64,000 nucleotides of DNA, from NCBI RefSeq assembly GCF_028736175.1, contig NZ_CP117880.1, forward strand, positions 3,968,001 through 4,032,000, written 5' to 3'. A program made the position numbers and the translations under genes. A model generated the notes under the pieces. That model did no database searches and was not told the origin of the DNA. It was given only the letters and a program-made list of their open reading frames with translations. Origin of the DNA: Sphingobacterium oryzagri (GTDB lineage Bacteria > Bacteroidota > Bacteroidia > Sphingobacteriales > Sphingobacteriaceae). Shown here piece by piece: positions 35,287 to 43,821 of the stretch. How positions within the stretch are numbered: the first letter of the stretch is position 1; each line of letters starts with the position of its first letter.

Positions 35287-36642
35287 ATGAAACGCATGAA
35301 CACACACACATTATGTATCGCTATTGTAGCGATGTTGCTCAGTGTATTTTCGCTGAGTAAAGTCTCGGCACAGCCTTATGGACAAGTTTCATTTGATGTG
35401 TTCTACGACGAGCTATCGCCTTACGGACAATGGGATAGAGATGCTAACTATGGTGACATTTGGTTTCCAGATGTCGATCGAAACTTCCGACCATACGGCA
35501 CCAATGGCTATTGGACCATGACAGAATACGGAAATACGTGGGTATCCAACTACGACTGGGGATGGGCTCCATTTCACTACGGACGTTGGGTTTACACAAA
35601 TTATAATGGTTGGGGATGGATTCCGGATTACGAATGGGGACCTGCTTGGGTAGACTGGCGCAGCGGCGGCGGCTATTATGGATGGGCGCCTATGGGACCA
35701 AGTCGCGCAACGATGGCGGTAGCACTTCCGATCAATCTTTGGGTTTTCTTGCCTGTAAGACGCATTTACGATCCATACATTTCGAGACATTGGAGCTATG
35801 GACAGCGTAATATATATAACCGCACCACGATCATTAACAATACGTATATCGTGAATAATAACCACTATTATGGTGGTCCGGGTCGACGCGATATCGAGCG
35901 TAACATCGGCCGTCGTGTAGCTGTTCGCGAAATTCGTGCGACTGATCGTCCGGGCCGTTCACGTGTAGACAATCGCTCGGTATCGATCTACAGACCCGAT
36001 CGTGGCAGTTCGTCGGCATCACGAAGCAACGTACGCAGCGACGGTCAGTCATCGCGCGCTGTAGTCAATCGTTCGCAAACCGATGCACGCAGTAACAATG
36101 GCAGTGGACGTTCAGTTACGACAAACACGAATAGAAGCACGAACAACAGAAATGCTACGGAAAGCCGCACAACGCGCTCGTCGACAACACCACGCAGTAA
36201 CCAAGCGACAACGCGTCGTTCGACGACGACACAAAACTCGTCTAACAGCAACCGTGCAGAGGCGCAACGTAATACACAGCCGACAGAACGAGCAAAAACC
36301 AACCGGGCGACGCAAAGCGAACGCAGTAACAGTTCGTCTACAAACAGAACGCAACGCACGGTAGCGCCACAACGTGGTACAAGCGGTAGCAGCACGCAGC
36401 AGCAACGCAGCCGGAGTAACGTACAACCGCAGCGCCAACAGCAACAAAAGCGGCAGCCGGCCAGTCCGAGCCAAAACCGATCGCGCAGTCAAGAGCGCCA
36501 AGCGGCTCCAGCCAGACAAGTTCAACAGGCTAGTCAGCGGACCAGCGAACCGGCTAGGTCACAGGTATCGCGCGAGCGATCGACCGGTAGCAGTGAAGGA
36601 AGAAGCAGTCGTGCGGCGACCAACCGCCGAGGCGACCGCTAA
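35287..36642 (+). CDS. Secreted DUF6600-like protein with long Arg/Ser/Asn/Gln-rich tail
   Basis: From the ATG at 35287 (451 residues) a signal peptide ends near V-S-A-Q-P. An earlier in-frame ATG at 35203 gives no signal peptide. Residues about 35-165 are rich in Trp, Tyr and Gly (W-G-W-A-P-F-H-Y-G-R-W; G-W-G-W-I-P), the DUF6600 pattern. The last roughly 250 residues are low-complexity, dominated by Arg, Ser, Thr, Asn and Gln, strongly basic and probably disordered. The role is unknown; binding to an acidic surface polymer or nucleic acid is only a guess. A terminator follows. Confidence 0.8.
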   Translation: MKRMNTHTLCIAIVAMLLSVFSLSKVSAQPYGQVSFDVFYDELSPYGQWDRDANYGDIWFPDVDRNFRPYGTNGYWTMTEYGNTWVSNYDWGWAPFHYGRWVYTNYNGWGWIPDYEWGPAWVDWRSGGGYYGWAPMGPSRATMAVALPINLWVFLPVRRIYDPYISRHWSYGQRNIYNRTTIINNTYIVNNNHYYGGPGRRDIERNIGRRVAVREIRATDRPGRSRVDNRSVSIYRPDRGSSSASRSNVRSDGQSSRAVVNRSQTDARSNNGSGRSVTTNTNRSTNNRNATESRTTRSSTTPRSNQATTRRSTTTQNSSNSNRAEAQRNTQPTERAKTNRATQSERSNSSSTNRTQRTVAPQRGTSGSSTQQQRSRSNVQPQRQQQQKRQPASPSQNRSRSQERQAAPARQVQQASQRTSEPARSQVSRERSTGSSEGRSSRAATNRRGDR

Positions 36643-36668
36643 TAAAATACTATTTTAATTGAAGCTTG

Positions 36669-36710
36669 AAGAGCGGACGGTTGTATCAACCTCCGCTTTT
36701 CTTTTTACAA
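36669..36710 (+). terminator. Terminator after the DUF6600-like gene
   Basis: AAGAGCGGA-GGTTG pairs with CAACC-TCCGCTTTT with one bulged base and a TAT loop, followed by CTTTTT. Confidence 0.7.
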
Positions 36711-36843
36711 CCAGTGGGGAGGTGCGTATATTACCTTCTATTGACTTCAGCATATAAACCCATCGCAGGAAACGGCCATAAATAAGGGTTGCATTTGTGC
36801 TATTTTTATTAACTTCACGTGTTTTTTTAACTTCTGTTTATTG

Positions 36844-38016
36844 ATGGCTACACTTTCGTCTATACTTGACAACGATTTTTATAAATTCACCATGCAATTT
36901 GCTGTCAGCAAATTATTTCCTAAAGCGCAGGCTAAATATGAATTTATTAATCGCGGCAAACATGCCTTTCCGGCAGGTTTTGACAAACGCTTGAAAGAAG
37001 CGATCAACGAGATGGCGCAGCTCAAGCTAAGCAAAGCGGAGAAGCAATTTCTGCACGATAAGTGCCCGTACATCGACCCAACTTATTTAGACTTCCTGCA
37101 AGGTTACCGTTATGATCCCGAAGAGGTTAAAATTGAACAACATGGCGACGAACTATCGGTCGCCATCGAGGGCTATTGGTACCGAACCATCCTGTGGGAA
37201 GTACCAATCATGTCGCTGATCTGCGAATTGTATTACGAAGCCAATCAATTACAACGTGTGTCCAATGAAGATGTCTGCCAGATCGTGCAGGACAAAATGA
37301 TTAAATACGACAAATTAGGCGTTACGATAGCCGATTTTGGCACACGTAGGCGGCACTCCTATGAAGTGCACGATTTGGTGATTCGCACATTGAAACAACA
37401 TCCTTCACGAACGTTTATCGGCACATCAAACGTTCATCTGGCGATGAAATATGAAACAACACCCATAGGAACACATGCGCATGAATGGTTCATGTTTCAC
37501 GCAGCAAAATATGGTTACAAAATGGCTAATTTACTCGGATTAGAGCATTGGTCTGATGTCTACCGGGGAGATCTCGGGATTGCCCTGTCAGACACCTATA
37601 CAACAAAGGTATTTTTTACGCAGTTTGACAAAAAACTCACCAAGCTGTTTGATGGCGTGCGCCACGATAGCGGTGACCCGATCCAGTTTGCGCAAATGAC
37701 GATTGATCATTACAGCCAAAAGGGAATCGATCCGCGTTCGAAAACGATCATCTTTTCTGACGGACTGGATTATGAAAAGGTTGCCAAAATAGCGGGATTC
37801 TGTGAAGGAAAAATCGGGTATTCTTTCGGTATCGGAACAGATTTTACCAACGATGTTGGCCTTCCGCGCATGAATATCGTATTAAAAATGGTGGAAGCAA
37901 AACCAGAAGATGGCGAATGGACGGAAGTTATTAAGCTATCCGACGAACCAAACAAACATACGGGTACGACTAAAGAAATCGCTATGGCGAAGCAAGTATT
38001 AAAAATTAAGGAATAA
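36844..38016 (+). CDS. pncB: Nicotinate phosphoribosyltransferase
   Basis: This 390-residue enzyme converts nicotinate and PRPP to nicotinate mononucleotide in NAD salvage. It opens S-I-L-D-N-D-F-Y-K-F-T-M-Q and has the type-II phosphoribosyltransferase barrel motifs D-F-G-T-R-R-R-H-S-Y, G-T-S-N-V-H-L-A, G-T-H-A-H-E-W and V-R-H-D-S-G-D-P. The ATG at 36844 is preferred over an adjacent TTG. The stop overlaps the start of the methyltransferase gene, so the two are coupled. Confidence 0.95.
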   Translation: MATLSSILDNDFYKFTMQFAVSKLFPKAQAKYEFINRGKHAFPAGFDKRLKEAINEMAQLKLSKAEKQFLHDKCPYIDPTYLDFLQGYRYDPEEVKIEQHGDELSVAIEGYWYRTILWEVPIMSLICELYYEANQLQRVSNEDVCQIVQDKMIKYDKLGVTIADFGTRRRHSYEVHDLVIRTLKQHPSRTFIGTSNVHLAMKYETTPIGTHAHEWFMFHAAKYGYKMANLLGLEHWSDVYRGDLGIALSDTYTTKVFFTQFDKKLTKLFDGVRHDSGDPIQFAQMTIDHYSQKGIDPRSKTIIFSDGLDYEKVAKIAGFCEGKIGYSFGIGTDFTNDVGLPRMNIVLKMVEAKPEDGEWTEVIKLSDEPNKHTGTTKEIAMAKQVLKIKE

Positions 38017-38738
38017 TGGAGCGAGATGTTTACGGCGAGGCGTTGTATGATCTGCACACCCTGCAGGCACTGAAAGAACCCCTATTATTACACAGTAGTT
38101 ACGGCGATATCGAGGAAATGCCGGTAGACGTTTTTTTTAGGAATGAAGAAGATTTTCCAGAGCTGGAACACATTGCGCTTGCACTTTGTGATGGAAAAGT
38201 ATTGGATGTAGGCGCCGGCGTAGGTAGCCATGCACTGCATTTGCAACAAAAAGGCTTTACAGTAGATGCACTCGAACATTCTCCAATGGCCTGCAAAATC
38301 ATGCGCGAACGTGGTGTAAAACAGGTCATTCAAGAAAATTTCTTCAACCTCAGCAACCAACGGTATGATACGCTCCTATTTTTGATGAATGGGATTGGAT
38401 TAGCGGGTACTATAGCTGGTTTTCGGGAATTGCTTCGACACAGCAAAGGACTATTATCGGAAAAAGGACAATTGTTATTTGATTCGTCGAACATCGCGTA
38501 TCTCTACGAAGAATATCGTATCCCGCGGCCAGAACACTATTTGGGCGAGATAAAATTTCAATATGAATATAAAGGCGTGCGCGGAAAGCCCTTTGGTTGG
38601 TTGTACATTGACCAAGACGAACTTATAAAAATCGCGCGTGAAGAAAATTGGGTTGTGCAAATTCTTTTTGAAGATGACAACGATCAGTATTTGGTACGCA
38701 TGGAGCCCAGAAAGGCAACCAACGAGGAACCAGCCTAA
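38016..38738 (+). CDS. Class I SAM-dependent methyltransferase
   Basis: This 240-residue protein has the SAM-binding motif I V-L-D-V-G-A-G-V-G-S-H-A near 66-77, followed by D-A-L-E-H-S-P at the acidic loop. No substrate-specific motif is recognised. Its start overlaps the pncB stop, which suggests co-expression, though a direct role in NAD metabolism is not shown. Confidence 0.88.
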   Translation: MERDVYGEALYDLHTLQALKEPLLLHSSYGDIEEMPVDVFFRNEEDFPELEHIALALCDGKVLDVGAGVGSHALHLQQKGFTVDALEHSPMACKIMRERGVKQVIQENFFNLSNQRYDTLLFLMNGIGLAGTIAGFRELLRHSKGLLSEKGQLLFDSSNIAYLYEEYRIPRPEHYLGEIKFQYEYKGVRGKPFGWLYIDQDELIKIAREENWVVQILFEDDNDQYLVRMEPRKATNEEPA

Positions 38739-38739
38739 A

Positions 38740-38781
38740 AAACAAGAGGCTGTCTTCAGGTTTTATCTGTAGACAGCCTCC
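38740..38781. terminator. Convergent terminator between the methyltransferase gene and serS
   Basis: GAGGCTGTCT (38746-38755) pairs exactly with AGACAGCCTC (38771-38780). The A-rich left flank gives a T-run for serS transcripts. Termination in the plus direction is less obvious. Confidence 0.75.
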
Positions 38782-38796
38782 TACTCTATTAAGTAA

Positions 38797-40068
38797 TTAA
38801 TCAATCCATTCGAAGCCTGTATAAGGCACCAATACCGCTGGAATACGAATTCCTTTTTCGGTTTGGTTATTCTCCAAAATACAAGCGACTATACGTGGCA
38901 AAGCAAGGGCTGAGCCGTTTAGTGTATGGGCAAGTTGCATCTTCCCTTCTTCATTCTTGAAGCGTACTTTCAAGCGATTAGATTGATATGTTTCAAAATT
39001 GGAGACAGAAGAAACTTCAAGCCAGCGCTGCTGCGCGGCACTGTATACTTCCATATCATAGGTAAGCGCTGACGTAAAGCTCATATCACCGCCGCACAGA
39101 CGCAATACGCGATAAGGCAGCTCCAGCTTTTGCAACAATCCTTGTATGTACAAACTCATTTCCTCAATAACCTGGTAAGACTGATCTGGATGTACAATTT
39201 GCACGGTTTCGACCTTATCAAATTGATGCAATCTATTCAATCCGCGAACATGCGCACCGTATGACCCTGCCTCGCGACGGAAACATGGCGTGTAGGCCGA
39301 ATGCCTTATGGGAAATTCATCTTCTTTCACGATCACGTCGCGATAGAGATTGGTTACGGGCACCTCAGCGGTAGGAATTAAATAAAAATCATCTTCCGTC
39401 ACATGGTACATTTGTCCTTCTTTATCTGGAAGCTGGCCGGTAGCAAATGCCGAAGCTTCATTAACGAAAATCGGAACTTGAACTTCATGATATCCAGCTT
39501 CAGCTGCCTGGTCCAAGAAAAAGTTGATCAATGCGCGCTGTAAACGCGCTCCTTTTCCTTTGTAAACCGGAAATCCGGCTCCAGTTACCTTAACGCCTAA
39601 CTCCAGATCAACGATACCGTACTTGGTTAATAGTTCCCAATGCGGATGCGCATCTGTAGCCAGCGCAGGCAGCGCACCATGCTCCAGCACAACCTCGTTA
39701 TCTTCTGCCGAATGCCCGGCAGGAACAGAGCTGTGCGGCAGATTTGGCAGTTGCACCATCTTGTCGTGCAGTTCGCTTTCCACTTCCGCCAAACGATCTG
39801 TAAGCTGCTTCACGCGCTCCTTATACCCGGAGGATTGTGACTTCACGGCTTCGGCTTCTTCTTTCTTACCTTGACGCATAAAGTCGCCAATCTGCTTTGC
39901 AGCTGCGTTGGCTTCTGCCGCGATAGCGTCTGACTCGTTTTGAATTTTGCGACGCGATTCATCCAATTGAATAATAGCATCAATTAGTGCCACGTCCTTA
40001 AAATTCTTAACAGCCAATCGTTCGATCACTGCATCCCTGTTTTCACGGATATAATTTAACTGTAACAT
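38797..40068 (-). CDS. serS: Seryl-tRNA synthetase
   Basis: From the ATG at 40068 this encodes 423 residues opening M-L-Q-L-N-Y-I-R-E-N-R-D. An upstream in-frame ATG adds eight unrelated residues. The N-terminal coiled-coil arm (about 25-105) that grips the tRNA long arm is followed by a class II synthetase core with T-P-C-F-R-R-E-A-G-S (motif 2) and N-G-S-A-L-A-L-P-R (motif 3). It charges tRNA-Ser. A terminator lies just downstream. Confidence 0.97.
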   Translation of the reverse strand: MLQLNYIRENRDAVIERLAVKNFKDVALIDAIIQLDESRRKIQNESDAIAAEANAAAKQIGDFMRQGKKEEAEAVKSQSSGYKERVKQLTDRLAEVESELHDKMVQLPNLPHSSVPAGHSAEDNEVVLEHGALPALATDAHPHWELLTKYGIVDLELGVKVTGAGFPVYKGKGARLQRALINFFLDQAAEAGYHEVQVPIFVNEASAFATGQLPDKEGQMYHVTEDDFYLIPTAEVPVTNLYRDVIVKEDEFPIRHSAYTPCFRREAGSYGAHVRGLNRLHQFDKVETVQIVHPDQSYQVIEEMSLYIQGLLQKLELPYRVLRLCGGDMSFTSALTYDMEVYSAAQQRWLEVSSVSNFETYQSNRLKVRFKNEEGKMQLAHTLNGSALALPRIVACILENNQTEKGIRIPAVLVPYTGFEWID

Positions 40069-40274
40069 AAATAAAATGGTATTTAGAAACACAAAGATAA
40101 GAAGTGCTGGCGAAATACGGCACTTTAAACAACATTACAATAAAAAGACAATCGTGTTGCCTTTTTTATATCAATTTGTTTTTATTTTTATAAATATTAT
40201 ATATTTTTGAATTGATACCAAGCGAATTAACAATTATTTGATAAACGCGTAATTTCCAGTTCACAAAAGCCGGA

Positions 40275-40282
40275 TATATTTG
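40275..40282 (+). promoter_or_regulatory. Predicted -7 box upstream of the 31-codon ORF
   Basis: TATATTTG matches TAnnTTTG exactly, 34 nt before the ATG at 40317. The leader that follows is A-rich (AAATAAAAACGATT), as is usual for Bacteroidota starts. No TTG occurs at -33. Confidence 0.55.
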
Positions 40283-40316
40283 TTTATATAAGTAGTAAAT
40301 TAAAATAAAAACGATT

Positions 40317-40412
40317 ATGTTAAAAGATTTAGAAATTTTCGAACAAGACAACCACACAGAATTGCAAGAGTTTGCTTACGATGGGGATGACTTTGTAAGT
40401 CTGGAAGACTAG
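40317..40412 (+). CDS. Candidate 31-residue acidic small protein
   Basis: The frame opens M-L-K-D-L-E-I-F-E-Q-D and ends D-F-V-S-L-E-D, with 12 Asp or Glu residues and only one Lys. Support comes from an exact -7 box, an A-rich leader and isolation in a 586-bp gap. There is no homology evidence. The last codons and stop overlap the left arm of a 104-bp inverted-repeat element, so the original C-terminus may have differed. It could also be a leader ORF for the RNA structure that follows. Confidence 0.45.
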   Translation: MLKDLEIFEQDNHTELQEFAYDGDDFVSLED

Positions 40413-40511
40413 TTATTGGGGTAGTTTTTTATAGCTACTGCCAAGAGATGATCCCAAACATCGCAGCCGGCAGCTAAATCAGCATCAAAATAATGAAGCC
40501 CAATAACTAGT
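40408..40511. repeat. 104-bp element bounded by perfect 13-bp inverted repeats
   Basis: ACTAGTTATTGGG (40408-40420) and CCCAATAACTAGT (40499-40511) are exact complements. Inside, a second partial stem joins TAGC-TGCC parts to GGCAGCTA. No clear target-site duplication is seen. It may be a MITE-like insertion or a structured 3' end. Confidence 0.6.
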
Positions 40512-40643
40512 TTATACTGCAAACCGTTGCTAAACCACACGCCACACTAATTTCCGACAAATGCTTTACTTACCTGTTTTTAAATAAAAACACGGGTACT
40601 GATTTGCTAAACGTATTGGGTAAAAATTACAGCCCAATTTTCT

Positions 40644-40651
40644 TAACTTTG
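40644..40651 (+). promoter_or_regulatory. Predicted -7 box directly before rsmI
   Basis: TAACTTTG matches TAnnTTTG and ends three bases before the ATG at 40655, so the transcript would start at or inside the start codon region. The -33 element is not clear. Confidence 0.45.
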
Positions 40652-40654
40652 TTC

Positions 40655-41323
40655 ATGCTATATTTAGTACCTACGCCTATCGGCAATTTAGAGGATATGA
40701 CCTTTCGGGCAATCCGCATTTTAAAAGAAGCTGATTTAATTTTGGCAGAGGATACGCGCACCAGTGCACCCCTGCTGAAACATTTCGGTATTGACAAAAA
40801 GGTGTTTGCCCATCATCAGCATAACGAACATAAGGCCGTAGCTGAAATCATTAAATTTCTGAAAGAAGGGCAACAAATTGCATTAATTTCCGACGCAGGA
40901 ACCCCAGCTATATCCGACCCTGGATTTTTATTGGTGCGCGAGGCGCTAAAAGAAGGGCTAACAGTTCAATGTTTACCGGGTGCGACGGCTTTTGTTCCCG
41001 CGTTGGTTAACTCTGGCCTACCAAACGACAGATTTTGTTTTGAAGGTTTCCTTCCGGTAAAAAAAGGTCGCCAAACACGCATGAAACAGCTGCAGGAAGA
41101 AAAACGCACCATGATTTTTTATGAATCGCCTCATCGGATACTAAAAACCATTGACGAGTTTATACAATACTTTGGCGAAGACCGTGAAGCCGCTATTTCC
41201 AGAGAGCTTAGCAAACTGTATGAAGAGAATGTGCGGGGCACACTGGCAACATTAAAATTACATTTTGAAAACCATCCGGTAAAAGGAGAATTCGTATTTT
41301 GTGTAGCAGGAAACGACCAGTAA
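40655..41323 (+). CDS. rsmI: 16S rRNA (cytidine1402-2'-O)-methyltransferase RsmI
   Basis: From the ATG at 40655 this encodes 222 residues opening M-L-Y-L-V-P-T-P-I-G-N-L-E-D, the canonical RsmI start. A longer reading from 40604 is not supported. Tetrapyrrole-methylase-fold motifs L-I-S-D-A-G-T-P-A-I-S-D-P-G and C-L-P-G-A-T-A are intact. It methylates C1402 in the ribosomal decoding centre. It appears to lead an operon with the PH/SHOCT gene and lnt. Confidence 0.96.
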   Translation: MLYLVPTPIGNLEDMTFRAIRILKEADLILAEDTRTSAPLLKHFGIDKKVFAHHQHNEHKAVAEIIKFLKEGQQIALISDAGTPAISDPGFLLVREALKEGLTVQCLPGATAFVPALVNSGLPNDRFCFEGFLPVKKGRQTRMKQLQEEKRTMIFYESPHRILKTIDEFIQYFGEDREAAISRELSKLYEENVRGTLATLKLHFENHPVKGEFVFCVAGNDQ

Positions 41324-41363
41324 AATCGGTAGACCTATATATTTATATTAATTAGTTAAAGAA

Positions 41364-42077
41364 ATGGCTATAGAAAAATTTCTTCAAGATGGACAAGACC
41401 CGAAAGTGGTTGAAAAAATCCACGACAAGATCATTGACATGCTTACAGCAGGTGAATTTATCCAATATATATCTTTGCAAAAGAAGCCGGCGGTAACGCT
41501 CTTGCCAGACAGCATCACGGTGAGCAACAAGCGCATTTTCTTGTGTGAGTTTACGAAACTGGGCTTAGCAACAAATTTTGAGATTTTTTCCTGGAGCGAC
41601 ATCAAAGACATTGCGTTCAAAGAGGAGATTTTTGGTTCGAAAGTGACCGTTATACCACAAGCTGGCGAAAACCTGACCATTGATTATATACCAAAGGTGC
41701 AGGCGCGAAAACTTTACCAACTCATCAAGGAAGCTTTGGAAAATGCGAAAGCGCCCGTAGAAAAGCCTGCTGTAACACCTGCTGCGGCGACCATCATTGA
41801 AAAACCAACAGCAGCGCCAGGCGCTGTTGCGCCGACGCCTAGCAAAGTAGAACCAGAAGAACCCTATCTAAGCAAAACACCTACGACAGAGGTAGAGGAT
41901 GTACAACCTTTTGCGGCCACAGCAACAACGCTGGCTGTGGACGACCAACCAGCAAAAGCAGAGGATGATGACGAACTAACCCAAAAATTGAAAAAATTAA
42001 AGACGTTGTACGACCGACAATTGATAACACAAGCTGAATACGAAAACAAAAAGACTGAACTTCTATCGCAATTGTAG
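41364..42077 (+). CDS. PH-like domain protein with C-terminal SHOCT motif
   Basis: This 237-residue protein has an N-terminal beta-rich domain (about 45-125) resembling bacterial PH domains (I-T-V-S-N-K-R-I-F-L; F-S-W-S-D-I-K-D-I-A-F). An Ala/Pro/Thr-rich linker (about 130-195) and a C-terminal SHOCT motif (L-K-K-L-K-T-L-Y-D-R-Q-L-I-T-Q-A-E-Y-E) follow. SHOCT motifs are short protein-interaction modules. The function is unknown. It lies 40 bp after rsmI and 3 bp before lnt. Confidence 0.8.
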   Translation: MAIEKFLQDGQDPKVVEKIHDKIIDMLTAGEFIQYISLQKKPAVTLLPDSITVSNKRIFLCEFTKLGLATNFEIFSWSDIKDIAFKEEIFGSKVTVIPQAGENLTIDYIPKVQARKLYQLIKEALENAKAPVEKPAVTPAAATIIEKPTAAPGAVAPTPSKVEPEEPYLSKTPTTEVEDVQPFAATATTLAVDDQPAKAEDDDELTQKLKKLKTLYDRQLITQAEYENKKTELLSQL

Positions 42078-42080
42078 CAC

Positions 42081-43685
42081 GTGAAAAACAACTATTTATG
42101 GGCACTTCTTAGTGCCGTCTTACTATGGTTAGCCTGGCCACCAATACCGTACAGTAGTCCGCTATTATGGATTGCTTTTGTCCCGTTGTTAATTGCTATT
42201 GAAGAAACCATTCGTAGCGAAAAGGAGCACAAAGGCAGAAAAGTGTTTTGGTTGGCTTTTTTCACAGGTTTTGTGTGGAACACGGCTTCTATCTACTGGG
42301 TTTATAATGCCATGAGCGCTTATCTTCCAGGTTATGTGGCTTTGCCGATTTCGCTCATTCCATTTGGACTTGCGCCTCTTTTGATGGCCTGCGTATTCCG
42401 TTTGTACTATCAGTTACGTAAAAAAACAAGCGTTGGCTACAGCCTCATCGGCCTGGTTTCGTTTTGGGTTGGCTATGAATTTCTACACCAATGGTGGGAT
42501 CTTGCTTTTCCATGGATGACATTGGGCAATGGTTTTGCAAATTTCCACCAGCTGATCCAATGGTACAGTTTCACAGGTGTGTATGGCGGCACCGTGTGGA
42601 TATGGGTGTGCAATATTCTTTTCTTTTTACTAATCTGGCAAACACGCGCGAAAGTACAAGCAATTAGCAATAAAAAGTTGGTCGTTGCGCTTCTGGCTGT
42701 GATAATTATCCCTATCGGCTTATCCTTACTGCAATACAACAGCTACGAAGAGCACGTTAACCCATCAGAAATTGTTGTCGTTCAGCCCAATATCGACCCG
42801 TATGAGAAATTCAACTCGATAACGCCCGAAGCGCAGTTGGAAAACCTCATCAAGCTTTCATCGAAAGTGGGAAAACCCAATACCGAATTTTTTATTTGGC
42901 CAGAAACGGCGATATCCGCATCACGCGGCATTGATGAGGAAGAATTCAGAACCTATCCGGCATTTGATAGCTTGCAGGTATTCCTCGATAATTATAAGAA
43001 TGCCAGTGTACTATCCGGCATTGAAAGCTATCAGCTCTACAATTATCAAAAAACGATTACGGCACGTGACTATGGAAATAATGTTTTCCTGGATCCGTTT
43101 AATGCCGCGGTGCTGGTTGACCAATCGAGCAAATTGCAATTTTACCATAAGTCTAAGCTTGTACCGGGTGTAGAGCAGCTGCCTTTTGGCGATTTACTGG
43201 CTTTTATGAAACCATTGTTTGCCCACTTCGGCGGTTCGACAGGCGGCTACGGCAGTCAAGAAAAACCATCGGTGCTATACGCGCAAAGTGGAATTGGTGC
43301 GGCGCCGGTGATCTGCTACGAATCTATTTGGGGAAACTATGTAGCCGAATACATTCGCCAAGGCGCACAGTTTATCGCGATCGTGACTAATGATGGCTGG
43401 TGGGGCGATACCTCCGGAAAAGATCAGCACTTGCAATACGCTAAACTTCGTGCTATTGAAAACCGCCGTTGGGTGGCACGTTCGGCAAACACCGGGATTT
43501 CAGGTTTTATAAACCAGCGCGGAGATATTGTCCAACGTACGAAATGGTGGGTTCCCGATGCGCTCACACAGGAAATAAACCTCAATGAGGATCTTACGTT
43601 TTACACCCGTTACGGCGATCTTTTCTTGTACATAGCTTTATTAGGTGGCGCATTTTCGATCTATGGCCTGTTTCGCAAAAAGTGA
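42081..43685 (+). CDS. lnt: Apolipoprotein N-acyltransferase
   Basis: This 534-residue inner-membrane enzyme adds the third acyl chain to lipoprotein N-termini. About seven membrane helices precede a nitrilase domain with the expected catalytic residues: E275 (W-P-E-T-A), K359 (Y-H-K-S-K-L-V-P) and C412 (V-I-C-Y-E-S). The start is GTG at 42081, 3 bp after the previous stop. Many lipoproteins in this window would be its substrates. Confidence 0.95.
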   Translation: MKNNYLWALLSAVLLWLAWPPIPYSSPLLWIAFVPLLIAIEETIRSEKEHKGRKVFWLAFFTGFVWNTASIYWVYNAMSAYLPGYVALPISLIPFGLAPLLMACVFRLYYQLRKKTSVGYSLIGLVSFWVGYEFLHQWWDLAFPWMTLGNGFANFHQLIQWYSFTGVYGGTVWIWVCNILFFLLIWQTRAKVQAISNKKLVVALLAVIIIPIGLSLLQYNSYEEHVNPSEIVVVQPNIDPYEKFNSITPEAQLENLIKLSSKVGKPNTEFFIWPETAISASRGIDEEEFRTYPAFDSLQVFLDNYKNASVLSGIESYQLYNYQKTITARDYGNNVFLDPFNAAVLVDQSSKLQFYHKSKLVPGVEQLPFGDLLAFMKPLFAHFGGSTGGYGSQEKPSVLYAQSGIGAAPVICYESIWGNYVAEYIRQGAQFIAIVTNDGWWGDTSGKDQHLQYAKLRAIENRRWVARSANTGISGFINQRGDIVQRTKWWVPDALTQEINLNEDLTFYTRYGDLFLYIALLGGAFSIYGLFRKK

Positions 43686-43809
43686 TAAGCACGGGCTTAT
43701 CTCATTAGAAGAAAACGGTTTTAGCTGCCGAGCATACACGTTTGCACGGCAGCCAAAAGTTTGACATCAGGCTTATACACATATTGTTTATAATTACATT
43801 TCGTTTGAT

Positions 43810-43817
43810 TACTTTTG
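43810..43817 (+). promoter_or_regulatory. Predicted -7 box four bases before the cysteine desulfurase start
   Basis: TACTTTTG matches TAnnTTTG and is followed by four bases and the ATG at 43822. A TTG lies 23 nt upstream, slightly farther than usual. A leaderless transcript is implied. Confidence 0.5.
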
Positions 43818-43821
43818 CAGC

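Noticed and set aside
36112..36525. 137-codon open frame on the minus strand
   Set aside because: It is antisense to the low-complexity Arg-rich tail, and its Cys/Arg/Leu-rich composition is the mirror of those codons.
40166..40357. 63-codon open frame on the minus strand between serS and rsmI
   Set aside because: Very AT-rich with Lys/Ile/Tyr runs. It lies antisense to the predicted promoter of the small acidic ORF and has no other support.
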